A stretch of DNA of 64,000 bases. Origin: Massilia sp. Root351 (GTDB lineage: Bacteria; Pseudomonadota; Gammaproteobacteria; Burkholderiales; Burkholderiaceae_D). Positions 8,655 through 16,239 of the stretch are shown one piece after another. The notes beneath the pieces were generated by a model that saw only the letters and a program-made list of their open reading frames with translations, did not search any database and was not told where the DNA came from. Numbering within the stretch: the first letter of the stretch is position 1; every line of letters starts with the position of its first letter. Location of the stretch: contig NZ_LMDJ01000031.1 of the NCBI RefSeq assembly GCF_001425045.1, positions 125,768 through 189,767 on the forward strand. The letters are read 5' to 3'. The position numbers were made by a program, and so were the translations under genes.

Positions 8655-10097
8655 ATGACAACAAAAATACTGCTTTGCCTTACCCTGGGGACGTCCGCCC
8701 CGTCCGCCTGGTCCGCTGCTTCGCCGCGCGAGCTGGAGGCCTTGCTGCCGGGATGGGAATTGTGCCAGGCCGCCAATCTGCGCGACGCCAGCCGCCGGCT
8801 GCGCGGCCGCCGCTTCAGTGTAGGCCTGTTGCTGCTGGATTTCGAGCCGGACGGGGCCGACCCCGGCCCGTTGCTGGCCGGCATGGACGCCTTCCTGCGC
8901 GAACACCACCAGCCGTACTGGATCGCCGTGTGCCACCGCGCGCTGCTGCAGCGCGAGCCGTGCCGCCAGCTGGTGCGCGAACACTGCAGCGATTTCCACA
9001 CCTGGCCGCTGGATGGCGCCCGCCTGCAGCACACGCTGGGTCACGCGCTCGGCCTGGCTGCGCTGCGGGCCGCACCTTTGCCGGCGCCCGAGCCGGCGCA
9101 AGGCGGCCAGGCGCTTGCCGGCGCGGCGGCGGGCGCCTGGTCCGGGCCGTCCGGGCGCAGCCGGCTGATCGGCCACGCCCCCGCCATGCGGCGCCTGCAG
9201 GGCCAGATTGCGCGCGTGGCCCCGGCCGATGCGGCCGTGCTGATCTGGGGCGAGAGCGGTACCGGCAAGGAACTGGTGGCGCATGCCATACACGCCCGCT
9301 CCGGTGCGGCGGCCGGGCCCTTCGTGGCGGTCAATTGCGCCGCCATTGCACCCAGCCTGGCGCAGTCCGAGCTGTTCGGCTATGTGCGCGGCGCCTTTAC
9401 CGGCGCGGCGCAAGACCGGCGCGGGCTGCTGGAATCGGCCGACGGCGGCACCATTTTCCTGGACGAGATAGGCGACCTGCCGCTGGAGCTGCAAGCCAAT
9501 CTGTTGCGCTTCCTGCAAGAAAAGTGCGTGCTGCGCGTGGGCGGCACGCGCAGCGTGCCGGTCAATGCGCGCGTGGTCGCCGCCTCGCACGTTGACCTCG
9601 AGGCGGCGGTGGCGCGCGGCGCCTTCCGCCAGGATTTGTACTACCGCCTCAATGTGCTGGCGCTGCGCGTGCCGGCGCTGCGCGACCGCAAAGACGACCT
9701 GCCGCTGCTGGCTGAACATTTCTTCGAACAGTACGCCGCCGAGCGCGCGCCACGCATCCGGGGTTACAGCGCGGCCGCCCTGGCGGCCATGCGGCGCTAC
9801 GACTGGCCCGGCAATGTGCGCGAGCTGATCAACCGCATCCGGCGCGCGCTGATCATGGCAGAAGGCAAGCTGATCCAGCCAGCCGATCTTGGCCTGGACG
9901 GCGAGGCCGCGCCGGAGGGCTGCGAGCCGCTGGGAGGGGTGCGCGTGCGTGCCGAGCGGCAAGCCATCGAACTTGGCCTCGGCCTGGGCAAAAGCATGAC
10001 CCAGGTGGCCGGGGAACTGGGGGTGTCGCGCATGACCTTGTACCGCCTGATGGCCAAGCACGGCATCAGCCACCCGGCGCGCGTGCGCGGCAAATAG
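8655..10097 (+). CDS. Sigma-54-dependent enhancer-binding protein (VpsR-like architecture)
   Basis: 480 residues. The N-terminal third (1-160) is not a classical receiver and recalls the N-terminal module of VpsR-type regulators; its signal is unknown. The AAA+ domain (about 170-400) has Walker A GESGTGKE (199-206), the sigma-54-contacting GAFTGA loop (246-251) intact, and Walker B FLDEIGDL (268-275). A Fis-type helix-turn-helix ends the protein (VAGELGVSRMTLYRLM). The start at 8655 was preferred because the frame upstream overlaps the intergenic promoter region. The gene sits directly before a sigma-54 promoter and the amyloid-like operon, so it is the natural activator of that operon. Confidence 0.88.
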   Translation: MTTKILLCLTLGTSAPSAWSAASPRELEALLPGWELCQAANLRDASRRLRGRRFSVGLLLLDFEPDGADPGPLLAGMDAFLREHHQPYWIAVCHRALLQREPCRQLVREHCSDFHTWPLDGARLQHTLGHALGLAALRAAPLPAPEPAQGGQALAGAAAGAWSGPSGRSRLIGHAPAMRRLQGQIARVAPADAAVLIWGESGTGKELVAHAIHARSGAAAGPFVAVNCAAIAPSLAQSELFGYVRGAFTGAAQDRRGLLESADGGTIFLDEIGDLPLELQANLLRFLQEKCVLRVGGTRSVPVNARVVAASHVDLEAAVARGAFRQDLYYRLNVLALRVPALRDRKDDLPLLAEHFFEQYAAERAPRIRGYSAAALAAMRRYDWPGNVRELINRIRRALIMAEGKLIQPADLGLDGEAAPEGCEPLGGVRVRAERQAIELGLGLGKSMTQVAGELGVSRMTLYRLMAKHGISHPARVRGK

Positions 10098-10117
10098 CCC
10101 GGCCTCCCTCATAGCGT

Positions 10118-10152
10118 CGCGTCCGCCACAAGCGTGTTACACGCGGGACGCG
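10118..10152 (+). other. Nested inverted repeat after the enhancer-binding protein gene
   Basis: An outer dyad CGCGTCC (10118-10124) / GGACGCG (10146-10152) encloses a perfect 13-bp palindrome GCGTGTTACACGC (10132-10144). It lies 20 bp after the stop codon and 150-190 bp before the sigma-54 promoter. It has no T-run, so it may be a protein-binding site or a weak terminator. Confidence 0.35.
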
Positions 10153-10204
10153 GGCGCTGCCCAGCCAGATCAGCTTTCTTTGCCTGAAATCTGCGGCTGA
10201 GCAT

Positions 10205-10220
10205 GTCACGAAGCTGTGAC
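10205..10220 (+). promoter_or_regulatory. Candidate upstream activating sequence (dyad)
   Basis: GTCACGAAGCTGTGAC is a perfect 5-bp dyad with a 6-bp spacer, centred about 93 bp upstream of the -24 element. This is the usual place for an enhancer-binding-protein site. The neighbouring sigma-54 activator is the expected ligand (inference). Confidence 0.4.
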
Positions 10221-10304
10221 GGGTCCGCCGCCATAGCTTCCCCTTTCCTCCGGTGTTCCAGAAATTAGTCTGCGTTATCAAGCACTTGGCGCGCCGCGCC
10301 GGGC

Positions 10305-10320
10305 TGGCATCGCGCTTGCA
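10305..10320 (+). promoter_or_regulatory. Sigma-54 promoter of the amyloid-like operon
   Basis: TGGCATCGCGCTTGCA matches TGGCA(C/T)-N5-TTGCA at every defined base, with GG and GC 10 bp apart. It lies 66 bp before the first ATG of the operon. No comparable sigma-70 promoter was seen in this gap. Confidence 0.75.
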
Positions 10321-10385
10321 AATCAGCCTCTGACCGGGGCCAGTTCCCGGCGCTCTTTAACGTTGAACTTTTAACCTGGTGAGGC

Positions 10386-12098
10386 ATGGAAATGAAGATA
10401 ACATTGCTGGCAACAACCATCGCGATGCTCTGCTGCTCAAGCGCATATGCTCAAAGCGACCCTGAAACCAACGCCGACGCCATGGCGCGCGCCCTGTCCG
10501 ACGCCAAGGCGGCGGCGGACCGCGGCGCCACCGCGACGTCGAATCTGAGCAACGCCTTCAATCGGTCGTCCGCCACGGCGATCAGCCGCCTGAACGGCTC
10601 GGTCAGCGGCAACGCGGTCCACCACATTGGCAACACCGCCGGCAACTGGGGCGGCAGCAATGGCGGCAGCGCGCAAGGCGGCTACGGCGGCAATGCGACG
10701 GGCGGCTCGAACAGCGGGGCGAACGGCGGCAATGGCGCCACCGCGTTCGGCGGCGCAGGCGGCAGCGGCGCCTCGGCCTTCGGCGGCGCCGGCGGCAACG
10801 GCGGTACCGGCGGTACCGCGCAAAATGGCAGCGCCAGTTCCGGCGCGGCCGCCGGCGGCGAAGCCATGGGGGCCAACGGCGGCAACGGCGGCAACGCCAG
10901 CAACGCCAACAGCGGCCGGGCCGGTGACGGCGGCATGGGCGGCTACGGCGGCAACGGCGGCGCGGCGGGCGCCAGCAACGGCGGCTATGGCGGCAATGGC
11001 GGCGCCGGCGGGCTGGCCTCGGGCGGCGCGGGCGGCGCCACCGGTAACGCCAACGGCGGTGCCGGCGGCAATTCGGGCAGCGCCGGTGGCGCGAACGGCG
11101 GCTATGGCGGCGGCACCGGCGCGGCAAGCGGCGGCAACGGCGGCGGCAGCGGCGCGGCAGGCTACGGCGGCGCCGGCGGGGCCAGCGGCTCGGCCTCCAG
11201 CGGCAACGCGTCGGCCCAGCAGACCGCCTACGGCGGCAACGGGCAGGGCGGCGCCGCAGCCAGCACGGCCTCGGCCTCGTCCACCGGCCTGCCGGGCGGC
11301 GGCGGCATGCCGGGCGTCGGCGGCGGCCAGAGTGCCGACGCCACGTCCGGTGCCGGAACCGGCGGCTCGCCCAGCGCCGGCACCAATGGCGCCACGTCGG
11401 GTGCGCCCACCTCGGGCGCGGGCGGCGCGGGCGCGGCCGGCGGCGCGTCCGGTGACGGCGGAGCCGGTGCTGCGGCCAGCAACGCCGGCGGCGCGGCCGG
11501 CGACGGCGGCACCAACACCAGCGGCGGCGGCGGCGCGGGCGCCTCCGCCAGCAACACCGGCGGGGCCGGCGCGGCTGCCACCGGCGGCAATGGCGGCGGC
11601 GGCGCTGCCGGCGGCAACGGCGCCAGCACCGGCGGTGCGGGCGGAGCCGGGGCGGCAGGCGGGGCCGGCGGCACCAGCGGCACGGCCAGCAATACGGGCG
11701 GCGCCGGGGCAGCTGGCGGCGGCGCCACCGGCGGTGCAGGCAGCAGCGGTGCGGCCACCAACGGCAACGCCTCGGCCGGTGACGGCGGCAGCGGTGGCGC
11801 CGGCGGCGGCGGCAATACCGGCGGCGCGGGCGCGGCGGGCGGCGCAGCCAATGGCGGCGCGGGCGGCCAGGGCGGCACGCAGACGGCGGGCAACGCCGCC
11901 GGCGGTGCGGGCGAGGGCGGCAGCGGCGGGCAGGGCGGCAGCAACACCGTCAACGCCGGCACCTTCAACATGTCCAACACCATGAGCAGCGTGGGCCAGT
12001 CGGCTGCCGGCATCATGACCGTGAGCCAGAACAACGGCTTCTCGTCGCTGATCCAGCAGAGCGTCAACGTGCAGGCCAACCTGGCCGTCGGCAGGTAG
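10386..12098 (+). CDS. Large Gly-rich secreted protein, candidate amyloid subunit
   Basis: 570 residues. It has a signal peptide (MEMKITLLATTIAMLCCSSAYA, cut near residue 23) and a short non-repetitive head (to about 85) containing RLNGSVSGN. It then has more than 400 residues of Gly/Ala/Asn/Ser repeats of the GGNGGA, GGYGGN and GGAGAA type (DNA about 10640-11940). The compact C-terminal segment ends VSQNNGFSSLIQQSVNVQ. The repeat looks superficially like mycobacterial PE_PGRS proteins, but the signal peptide and operon differ. The last segment shares a QN-x5-LIQ motif with the next-door gene products. Export through the FapF-like porin encoded downstream is inferred. ATG 10392 is an alternative start. 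Confidence 0.75.
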   Translation: MEMKITLLATTIAMLCCSSAYAQSDPETNADAMARALSDAKAAADRGATATSNLSNAFNRSSATAISRLNGSVSGNAVHHIGNTAGNWGGSNGGSAQGGYGGNATGGSNSGANGGNGATAFGGAGGSGASAFGGAGGNGGTGGTAQNGSASSGAAAGGEAMGANGGNGGNASNANSGRAGDGGMGGYGGNGGAAGASNGGYGGNGGAGGLASGGAGGATGNANGGAGGNSGSAGGANGGYGGGTGAASGGNGGGSGAAGYGGAGGASGSASSGNASAQQTAYGGNGQGGAAASTASASSTGLPGGGGMPGVGGGQSADATSGAGTGGSPSAGTNGATSGAPTSGAGGAGAAGGASGDGGAGAAASNAGGAAGDGGTNTSGGGGAGASASNTGGAGAAATGGNGGGGAAGGNGASTGGAGGAGAAGGAGGTSGTASNTGGAGAAGGGATGGAGSSGAATNGNASAGDGGSGGAGGGGNTGGAGAAGGAANGGAGGQGGTQTAGNAAGGAGEGGSGGQGGSNTVNAGTFNMSNTMSSVGQSAAGIMTVSQNNGFSSLIQQSVNVQANLAVGR

Positions 12099-12100
12099 CG

Positions 12101-12601
12101 ATGGGCAGCGCTGTCAAGCTGGCGGGGGCCTCCACCCTCGCGCTGGCGCTGGCGGCGCCCGTCCTGTCCCAGGCGGGGCAGGACGGTGCGCCGCAGCTTC
12201 GGCCGGCGCCGGCCGCCGAGCAAGCGGCCGGCGTCGCGGGCACCGTTCCGCTCGCGCCGCGCGAGGCCGGTGCGGCCGGCGCCGTGGCCGCAGCGCCGTT
12301 GGGTGCGCCAGCCGGCGCTCCTGCCGGCGCCCCTGCCGGCGCCCCTGCCGGCGCCCCATTCGGCACGCCGCTCGACGACCGCCTGCTGGCGGTGCTGCGA
12401 GGCGGCAGCGACACGCCGTGGAGCGACATCAAGCTGAACGGCGCGGTCAGCGGCAATAGCGCGGTTTCGGTCGCCACGGGCGCCAATCTCATCACGGAAG
12501 GCGCGTTCAGCAGTGCGTCCGGCCTGCCCATGGTGATCCAGAACTCGGGCGCCAATGTGCTGATCCAGAACGCCACCATTGTGAACGTGCAGTTCAAATG
12601 A
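12101..12601 (+). CDS. Small secreted protein, candidate minor amyloid subunit
   Basis: 166 residues with a signal peptide (cleavage near residue 24). An Ala/Pro-rich stretch includes a perfect GAPA tetrapeptide run (residues about 68-86). The C-terminal half carries LNGAVSGNSAV, echoing LNGSVSGN in the Gly-rich protein. It ends VIQNSGANVLIQNATIVNVQ, with the QN-x5-LIQ motif. Starts 2 bp after the Gly-rich gene; its stop overlaps the C39 peptidase start (ATGA). Function is inferred from context: nucleator or minor fibre component. Confidence 0.65.
   Translation: MGSAVKLAGASTLALALAAPVLSQAGQDGAPQLRPAPAAEQAAGVAGTVPLAPREAGAAGAVAAAPLGAPAGAPAGAPAGAPAGAPFGTPLDDRLLAVLRGGSDTPWSDIKLNGAVSGNSAVSVATGANLITEGAFSSASGLPMVIQNSGANVLIQNATIVNVQFK
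12302..12358 (+). repeat. 12-bp tandem repeat coding GAPA
   Basis: Four and three-quarter copies of a 12-bp unit (GGCGCCCCTGCC and near variants) encode Gly-Ala-Pro-Ala. Slippage would change length without shifting frame. Confidence 0.7.
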
Positions 12602-13314
12602 GGACGCTGCGCACAGCCCGGCGCATCAGGGCGTGGCTGGCGCCGGCGGCGGCTGCGCTGCTGGCGCTGTGCCTGCCGGCGCCGTCTTCACTGGCCGCTG
12701 ACCTGGCCGGGGCCGACGGCGCCAGCTATGCGTTGCGTATTTCCAGCCTGAAAGAAGTACGCTTCCGTTCCACCGTGCGCCAGCAGTTCGACTACAGCTG
12801 CGGTTCGGCGGCGGTGGCGACACTGCTGACCTACCATTTCGACCACCCCGTCTCCGAGCAGGCGGCGTTCCAGCAGATGTATCTGCACGGCGACCAGCAG
12901 CGCATCCAGCGCGACGGCTTCTCGCTGCTGGACATCAAACGCTACCTGGCCAGCCTTGGCTACGCGGCGGACGGCTTCGAGCTGCCGCTGGAGAAGCTGG
13001 CCGAGGCCGGTTTGCCCGCCATCGTGCTGGTGGCGGAGCGGGGCTACCACCATTTCGTCGTCGTCAAGGGCGTGGCCGGCGGCCGCGTGCTGCTGGGCGA
13101 TCCGGCCGGCGGCACGCGGGCGCTGCCGCGCCGCCAGTTCGACGCCATCTGGCAGGGCGGCCTGCTGTTCGTGGTGCACGGCAGTCCGGGCACGCCGCGC
13201 TTCAACGCAGCCGCCGACTGGCGGGCCGCGCCGCAGGCGGTGCTGGCCGGCGGCATCGAGCGCGACAGCCTGCTGCGCCAGACCCTGCCCAAGTTGGGCG
13301 ACGGCAATTTTTAA
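12598..13314 (+). CDS. C39 peptidase-family protein, FapD-like
   Basis: 238 residues with a signal peptide, so periplasmic. The papain-like C39 fold is complete: catalytic Cys68 in DYSCGSAAVATLL, His152 in YHHFVVVKG, Asp168 in LLGDPAGG, and the RDGFSLLDIKRYL helix. In Pseudomonas, FapD is the C39 peptidase-like protein of the functional-amyloid operon, and the neighbours here (secreted subunits, FapF-like porin) match that role. It is translationally coupled to the gene before it (ATGA). It has no ABC transporter domain, so it is not a bacteriocin exporter. Confidence 0.85.
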   Translation: MRTLRTARRIRAWLAPAAAALLALCLPAPSSLAADLAGADGASYALRISSLKEVRFRSTVRQQFDYSCGSAAVATLLTYHFDHPVSEQAAFQQMYLHGDQQRIQRDGFSLLDIKRYLASLGYAADGFELPLEKLAEAGLPAIVLVAERGYHHFVVVKGVAGGRVLLGDPAGGTRALPRRQFDAIWQGGLLFVVHGSPGTPRFNAAADWRAAPQAVLAGGIERDSLLRQTLPKLGDGNF

Positions 13315-13324
13315 GGAGTGCGCG

Positions 13325-13795
13325 ATGACCCATCTGCGCTGCATCGCCGCCTTGTGCGGCTGCGTTTTTTCCGCCGGGGCGGCGGGGCTGCCGCCCGGCT
13401 GGACGCCGGTGCCGGACCAGACGCTGGAGGAGCGGCGCGGCGGTTTCGACACCGGCAGCGGCTTGCTGGTTTCGCTGGGCGTCGAGCGGCTGGTGGCCAT
13501 CAACGGCGGCACGGTCGCCAGCAGCCAGTTCCATATCGCCGACCTGGCGCGCATCACACCCGGCGAAGCCTTGCAGGCGCAGGCCGCCATCCAGCCCCTG
13601 CTGGTCCAGAACGGCATGGGCAATGCCGCCCCCGCCGGCGTCCCGGCGTTGTTTATTCAGAACACCGTCAACGATCAACTGATACAGAGCCAGACAACGA
13701 TCAATGCAGCCGTTTCCAGCTTATCTATGCTGACCAGTACCAATTTTGAAAGCAGCATGCGCGTTGCGCTGTCGAGTGCGCTCGCGCCCAGATAA
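13325..13795 (+). CDS. Small secreted protein of the amyloid-like operon (possible FapE counterpart)
   Basis: 156 residues. Signal peptide of about 20 residues, then RRGGFDTGSGLLVSLGVERL, a segment recurrent next to C39 peptidases in related loci as I recall them. The C-terminal half contains LFIQNTVNDQLIQSQTTINA, so it shares the QN-x5-LIQ motif with the two other secreted proteins. An AAGGAG ribosome-binding site precedes ATG 13325. An upstream in-frame extension lies inside the peptidase gene and is rejected. Role unknown: fibre tip, minor subunit or export helper. Confidence 0.65.
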   Translation: MTHLRCIAALCGCVFSAGAAGLPPGWTPVPDQTLEERRGGFDTGSGLLVSLGVERLVAINGGTVASSQFHIADLARITPGEALQAQAAIQPLLVQNGMGNAAPAGVPALFIQNTVNDQLIQSQTTINAAVSSLSMLTSTNFESSMRVALSSALAPR

Positions 13796-13805
13796 GGAGG
13801 AGTGC

Positions 13806-15173
13806 ATGCGCCTTGCAAATGTATTGCGCGCCGGCTCGGCCGGCGTGTCGATGATGGTCTGTATTACGCTGGCCCACGGCCAGACCGCCGCGCCCGGCAC
13901 CGCCGAGCTGGCGCTGGAAATCGAGGCGCTGAAACGGCAACTGGCCGAGCAGCGCGCCCTGCTGCAGCAGTTGCGCCAGCAGATTGCGGGGCAGGCGGGG
14001 CAGCCGCCAGCGCAGCAAATGGCGCAGCAGCCGACGCAGCAAGCGGCGCAGCTGCCGATGCAGCAGCCGATGCAGCAAGCGGCGCAGCCGGCGCCAGGCC
14101 CGCAGCCCGCTCCCAGGCCGCCGGTGGCGCAACAGCCTGCGGTCCCGCAACCCGCAGCGCGCCAGCGTGACGGCGCGCCGCCGGCGGTCGGCCAGGCGCC
14201 GCAGCGCGACGGCCGTCCGCCGGAGGTGGCGCCGCTGTTCGAAGCCCCCGGCGTGCTCACGCCCAAGGGCGGCTACGTGCTGGAACCGTCCTACCAGTTC
14301 GGCTATTCGTCCAGCAACCGGGTGGTGCTGGTCGGCTACACCATTATTCCCGCTTTGCTGATCGGCCTGGTCGACGTGCGCGAAGTCAAGCGCAACACCA
14401 TGACCGCCGCGCTGACCGGCCGCTACGGATTGACTCCGCGCACCGAGCTGGAACTGCGCATTCCCTACGTCTACCGTTCCGATTCCACCGTAAGCCGCGA
14501 AATTTTCACCGGCACGGCGGTGGAAAACGTGTTTGCCACCAGCGGCCGGGGCCGCGGCGATGTGGAACTGGCCGTGCGCCACCAGCTCAACGCCGGCGGT
14601 CCCGACCAGGCCTACTATGTGGCCGGCCTGCGCCTGAAAAGCCGCACCGGGCGCGACCCGTTCGAAGTAGTCACGGACTGCGTGCAGCGCTGCGTCGGCC
14701 CCAACGCCACCGGCACCGGCCTGCCGCTCGACCTGCCCACCGGCTCCGGCTTTTACGGCCTGCAACCCAGTATCACCTGGCTGTACCCGTCCGACCCTGC
14801 CGTGCTGTTCGGCAGCGTCAGCTACCTGCACAATGTGCAGCGCAGCGGCGTGCGCCGCCTGGTGCGCAACGGTGAATTCGAGGACCTAGGCAGGCTGAAA
14901 CCCGGCGGCGTGATCGGCTTCAACTTCGGCATGGGACTGGCGCTGAACGAGAAGACCACCCTCAGCCTTGGCTACAGCCACGACTCCATCGGCCGTACCA
15001 AGCAGAACGGTGTGCCGGTGCCGGGTGCGGTGCGCACCCAGCTTGGCACCTTGCTGATGGGCTTTTCCTATCGGCTCAGCGATAAGCGCGCGCTCAACGT
15101 CTCGGTGGGCGCCGGCCTCACGCGGGACACGCCCGATGTGACCCTGTCGGTGCGCTACCCGGTCAGTTTCTGA
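13806..15173 (+). CDS. FapF-like outer-membrane export porin
   Basis: 455 residues. Signal peptide to about 26, then a heptad-rich coiled coil (ALEIEALKRQLAEQRALLQQ, about 35-62), a Gln/Pro-rich linker (about 63-140) and a C-terminal beta-barrel (about 150-455). The barrel shows alternating aromatic and polar strands (LEPSYQFGYSS, LTGRYGLTPRTELELRIPYV) and ends in ..VRYPVSF. The coiled-coil plus barrel layout is that of FapF, the gated porin that secretes Fap amyloid subunits. A strong AGGAGG precedes the start. It is the last gene of the operon. Two Cys in TDCVQRCVG could form a loop disulfide. Confidence 0.8.
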   Translation: MRLANVLRAGSAGVSMMVCITLAHGQTAAPGTAELALEIEALKRQLAEQRALLQQLRQQIAGQAGQPPAQQMAQQPTQQAAQLPMQQPMQQAAQPAPGPQPAPRPPVAQQPAVPQPAARQRDGAPPAVGQAPQRDGRPPEVAPLFEAPGVLTPKGGYVLEPSYQFGYSSSNRVVLVGYTIIPALLIGLVDVREVKRNTMTAALTGRYGLTPRTELELRIPYVYRSDSTVSREIFTGTAVENVFATSGRGRGDVELAVRHQLNAGGPDQAYYVAGLRLKSRTGRDPFEVVTDCVQRCVGPNATGTGLPLDLPTGSGFYGLQPSITWLYPSDPAVLFGSVSYLHNVQRSGVRRLVRNGEFEDLGRLKPGGVIGFNFGMGLALNEKTTLSLGYSHDSIGRTKQNGVPVPGAVRTQLGTLLMGFSYRLSDKRALNVSVGAGLTRDTPDVTLSVRYPVSF

Positions 15174-15180
15174 GCGCCGT

Positions 15181-15235
15181 TGTTGCTGTTGCACACGTAT
15201 CGTATTTTTACGATATGATGTGCAATTCAACAACA
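15181..15235. promoter_or_regulatory. Long imperfect palindrome before the MBL hydrolase gene
   Basis: Nested dyads: TATCGTA (15198-15204) / TACGATA (15209-15215) around TTTT, then TTGCACA / TGTGCAA, then TGTTG (15181) / CAACA (15235). It overlaps a possible promoter (TTGCAC at 15189, TATGAT at 15214) and lies 19 bp before the start. It may be a repressor operator, or a terminator hairpin for the upstream operon. Confidence 0.45.
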
Positions 15236-15253
15236 TTCATCGAAAGAGCCACC

Positions 15254-16210
15254 ATGAATTCTCGTCGCATTCCCGCCGCCGTGGCCGTCGCCATTGCCGC
15301 CATCCTGGGCCAGGCGCCCGCGTTCGCCGCCGCGCCGCTGGCCAAGAGCCAGGCCCCCGGCTACTACCGCATGATGCTGGGCGACTTCGAAGTGACCGCG
15401 CTGAACGACGGCACGGTGGACCTGCCGGTCGACAAGCTGCTGCACGACAAGCCGGCCAAGACCAACCAGGCGCTCAGCAAGTCCTTCCTGAAAGCACCGC
15501 TGGAAACCTCGGTGAACGGCTACCTGGTCAACACCGGCAGCAAGCTGGTGCTGATCGACACTGGCGCGGCCGGCCTGTTCGGCCCCACCCTGGGCAAGCT
15601 GCTGGCCAACCTGAAAGCGTCCGGCTACCAGCCGGAGCAGGTCGATGAAATCTATATCACCCATTTGCATCCGGACCATGTGGGCGGTGCGGCGGCCGCC
15701 GGCAAGGCGGCTTTCCCGAACGCGGTGCTGCGCGCGGACAAGCACGACACCGATTTCTGGCTGAGCAAAGTGAACCTGGAGAAAGCGCCGGCCGACAAGA
15801 AGGGTTTCTTCCAGGGCGCGATGGCGTCGGTGTCGCCTTACAGCGACGCGGGCAAGCTGAACCCGTTTGAAGGCAATACCGAGCTGGTGCCGGGCATCAA
15901 GGCCGTGACCCGCTACGGCCACACGCCGGGCCACACCACCTATGTGGTGGAAAGCCAGGGTCAGAAGCTGGTGCTGCTGGGCGACCTGCTGCACGTGCAG
16001 GCCGTGCAGTTTGACGATCCATCGGTGACCATCGACTTTGACAGCGACAGCAAAGCCGCGCTGGCCCAGCGCAAGCTGGTGTTCGCGGAGGCGGCCAAGC
16101 AAGGCTACCTGGTCGCGGCGTCCCACCTGCAATTCCCGGGCATCGGCCACATCCGCAGCCAGGGCAAGGGTTACCAGTTCGTGCCGGTGAACTACACTAT
16201 TCCGCGCTGA
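15254..16210 (+). CDS. Secreted metallo-beta-lactamase-fold hydrolase
   Basis: 318 residues with a signal peptide (MNSRRIPAAVAVAIAAILGQ, cut near 29), so periplasmic. The zinc motif THLHPDHVGG, the VNGYLVNTGSKLVLIDTGAA strand and the YGHTPGHTTY and LLGDLLH blocks mark the MBL fold. The layout is closest to quorum-quenching or esterase-like MBL proteins rather than true beta-lactamases; the substrate is unknown. Start 15254 is followed by an ideal signal peptide; the upstream GAAAGAG serves as ribosome-binding site. A palindrome just upstream suggests specific control. Confidence 0.85.
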   Translation: MNSRRIPAAVAVAIAAILGQAPAFAAAPLAKSQAPGYYRMMLGDFEVTALNDGTVDLPVDKLLHDKPAKTNQALSKSFLKAPLETSVNGYLVNTGSKLVLIDTGAAGLFGPTLGKLLANLKASGYQPEQVDEIYITHLHPDHVGGAAAAGKAAFPNAVLRADKHDTDFWLSKVNLEKAPADKKGFFQGAMASVSPYSDAGKLNPFEGNTELVPGIKAVTRYGHTPGHTTYVVESQGQKLVLLGDLLHVQAVQFDDPSVTIDFDSDSKAALAQRKLVFAEAAKQGYLVAASHLQFPGIGHIRSQGKGYQFVPVNYTIPR

Positions 16211-16217
16211 GGCGGAA

Positions 16218-16237
16218 CCGGCTGGGCTGGCAGCCGG
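16218..16237. terminator. Hairpin between convergent genes
   Basis: CCGGCTG (16218-16224) and CAGCCGG (16231-16237) form a 7-bp stem with a 6-nt loop, followed by ATTTAAA. The U-run is weak. Its place between the MBL and chrA stop codons suggests it serves both directions. Confidence 0.4.
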
Positions 16238-16239
16238 AT

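Noticed and set aside
10640-11940. Relationship of the Gly-rich protein to mycobacterial PE_PGRS proteins
   Set aside because: Only the GGNGG-like composition is shared. There is no PE domain, a Sec signal peptide is present, and the operon encodes Fap-like export genes.
12598-13314. C39 peptidase domain of a bacteriocin ABC exporter
   Set aside because: The protein is a free-standing periplasmic C39 domain with a signal peptide and no transmembrane or ATPase part. No double-glycine precursor was seen.
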